A DNA stretch of 7,301 bases from Saprospiraceae bacterium (GTDB lineage Bacteria > Bacteroidota > Bacteroidia > Chitinophagales > Saprospiraceae). The DNA is taken from assembly GCA_007125435.1 (NCBI GenBank), contig SLDF01000399.1:1-7301 (forward strand), written 5' to 3'. The notes under the pieces were generated by a model. It made no database searches, had not been told where the DNA came from, and saw nothing but the letters and a program-made list of their open reading frames with translations. The translations under genes and the position numbers were made by a program. Below are positions 6,738-7,301 of the stretch, in pieces (the first letter of the stretch is position 1; each line of letters opens with the position of its first letter).

Positions 6738-6823
6738 GTTGTTACATTATTTTGTGTTTTATCATGTACTAAGTGTATAAAGCATAGATTGAGCTGAATC
6801 AAAGGTTCTTGAAATGACAAAAA

Positions 6824-6850
6824 AAAAGCTACCCCATTGAGGTAGCTTTT
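6824..6850 (-). terminator. Intrinsic terminator after the lipoprotein gene
   Basis: AAAAGCTACC (6824-6833) pairs perfectly with GGTAGCTTTT (6841-6850) around a 7-base loop. On the - strand it lies 20 bases past the lipoprotein stop codon and continues into an unbroken U tract (the A run starting at 6819 on the + strand). It therefore ends the lipoprotein transcript before the helicase gene. The + side has a shorter T run, so it may also work weakly in the other direction. Confidence 0.88.
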
Positions 6851-6869
6851 TATTCCTGAATCGCAAGAT

Positions 6870-7256
6870 TTATTCTTCGCCTTCAGATTCCATCAACTCT
6901 TGTAACTTCGCTTTAGCTTCTTCGTATTTCATTCTAGCTTCTTCTCTTGCTTCGTCAGCACCTTCTGCCATACCTTCCATAGCTTCTTTCATGTCGTTTT
7001 GCAATGAGCTCAATTCTTCTCTTAAGCTAGCAGCTTCTTCACTAGCGTCTTCTTCCAACTCATTGAGCTTAGCCGATACAGCAGCTAAATCTTCTTCTAG
7101 TGTTTCTTGTAAGGACTTGGCAGCATCTTCAGCTCCTTCAGATACCATTTCCATTCCTTCTTCCATTTTGTCAGCAGCTGAATCTTCGTTAGATTCTCCA
7201 CATGCTGTGAAGCCAATTAACCCAATTACAGCCATCAGCATTAATAACTTGTTCAT
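6870..7256 (-). CDS. Acidic coiled-coil lipoprotein of unknown function
   Basis: The 128-residue protein starts at the ATG at 7254-7256. Its signal MNKLLMLMAVIGLIGFTAC places a lipidated cysteine at residue 19 (phenylalanine at -3 is slightly off the usual lipobox). The mature part is almost entirely E, A, D, S, K, L and M, strongly acidic, with heptad-like spacing over about 28-122. This predicts long helices or a coiled coil, with no cysteine after the anchor. The acidic residues right after the lipid cysteine (GESNED) resemble signals that send Bacteroidota lipoproteins to the cell surface; that is inference. The frame stays open to the window edge at 7301. However, the added N-terminal part overlaps a TATCTTTG promoter box and would bury the signal peptide, so the internal ATG is preferred. 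I do not recognise a family; low complexity makes similarity searches unreliable. Confidence 0.85.
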   Translation of the reverse strand: MNKLLMLMAVIGLIGFTACGESNEDSAADKMEEGMEMVSEGAEDAAKSLQETLEEDLAAVSAKLNELEEDASEEAASLREELSSLQNDMKEAMEGMAEGADEAREEARMKYEEAKAKLQELMESEGEE

Positions 7257-7290
7257 AAGTGATATTTTTATTTTGTGATTAAATGAAGCC

Positions 7291-7298
7291 CAAAGATA
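7291..7298 (-). promoter_or_regulatory. -7 promoter box of the lipoprotein gene
   Basis: Reading leftward, TATCTTTG matches the Bacteroidota TAnnTTTG box exactly. It places the transcription start near 7284 and a leader of about 28 bases before the ATG at 7256, much like the thiolase gene. The expected -33 TTTG falls beyond the window, so only half of the promoter can be seen. Confidence 0.65.
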
Positions 7299-7301
7299 CA
7301 A

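Noticed and set aside
6738..6815. Promoter for the helicase gene
   Set aside because: The best candidate, TATGCTTT near 6770-6777 on the - strand, departs from TAnnTTTG and the only nearby TTTG is too close, so no call was made.
6991..7278. Serine-rich 95-codon + strand ORF opposite the lipoprotein gene
   Set aside because: It is the mirror of Glu/Ala/Ser-rich coding sequence (GAA/GCT codons read as TTC/AGC); the - strand frame has a signal peptide, promoter and terminator.

Overview
The window looks like chromosomal housekeeping DNA from a member of the Bacteroidota. Three things point there. The genes lack clear Shine-Dalgarno sites and have A/T-rich leaders. Two promoters match the Bacteroidota form (TTTG, about 19 nt, TAnnTTTG upstream of the thiolase gene; TATCTTTG upstream of the lipoprotein gene), and a -7 box alone lies just before the tRNA. 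The protein set (acetoacetyl-CoA thiolase, lipid-anchored MsrA-MsrB fusion, MiaE-like hydroxylase, PIF1-like helicase) also fits. I cannot place it below phylum level.

Layout: 1-666 has no supportable gene but holds a GC-rich repeat block (162-256), a long imperfect inverted repeat (321-537) and the thiolase promoter. Two metabolic genes follow on the + strand: acetyl-CoA acetyltransferase (667-1845) and a short malic enzyme (1904-3091), 58 nt apart. Then come a possible terminator, tRNA-Ala(GGC) (3180-3253) and an msrAB fusion predicted to be a lipoprotein (3356-4372). From 4384 on, all genes lie on the - strand: a MiaE-like tRNA hydroxylase (4384-4968), preceded by a 42-residue basic single-span membrane protein (5002-5130); a second intergenic repeat region (5131-5462); a compact PIF1-like helicase (5463-6737); a strong terminator hairpin; and an acidic coiled-coil lipoprotein (6870-7256) whose promoter sits at the window edge.

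Functional links are modest. The thiolase and malic enzyme both act around the acetyl-CoA/pyruvate node and may be cotranscribed. The tRNA gene and the tRNA-modifying enzyme are near each other, but MiaE acts on tRNAs that read U-starting codons, so it would not act on this tRNA-Ala. No defence system, CRISPR array, transposase or secondary-metabolite cluster is visible. The least explained content is in the two gene-free regions: two diverged copies of one GC-rich repeat family, each with a long inverted repeat next to or around it, plus the unlisted 42-residue ORF.
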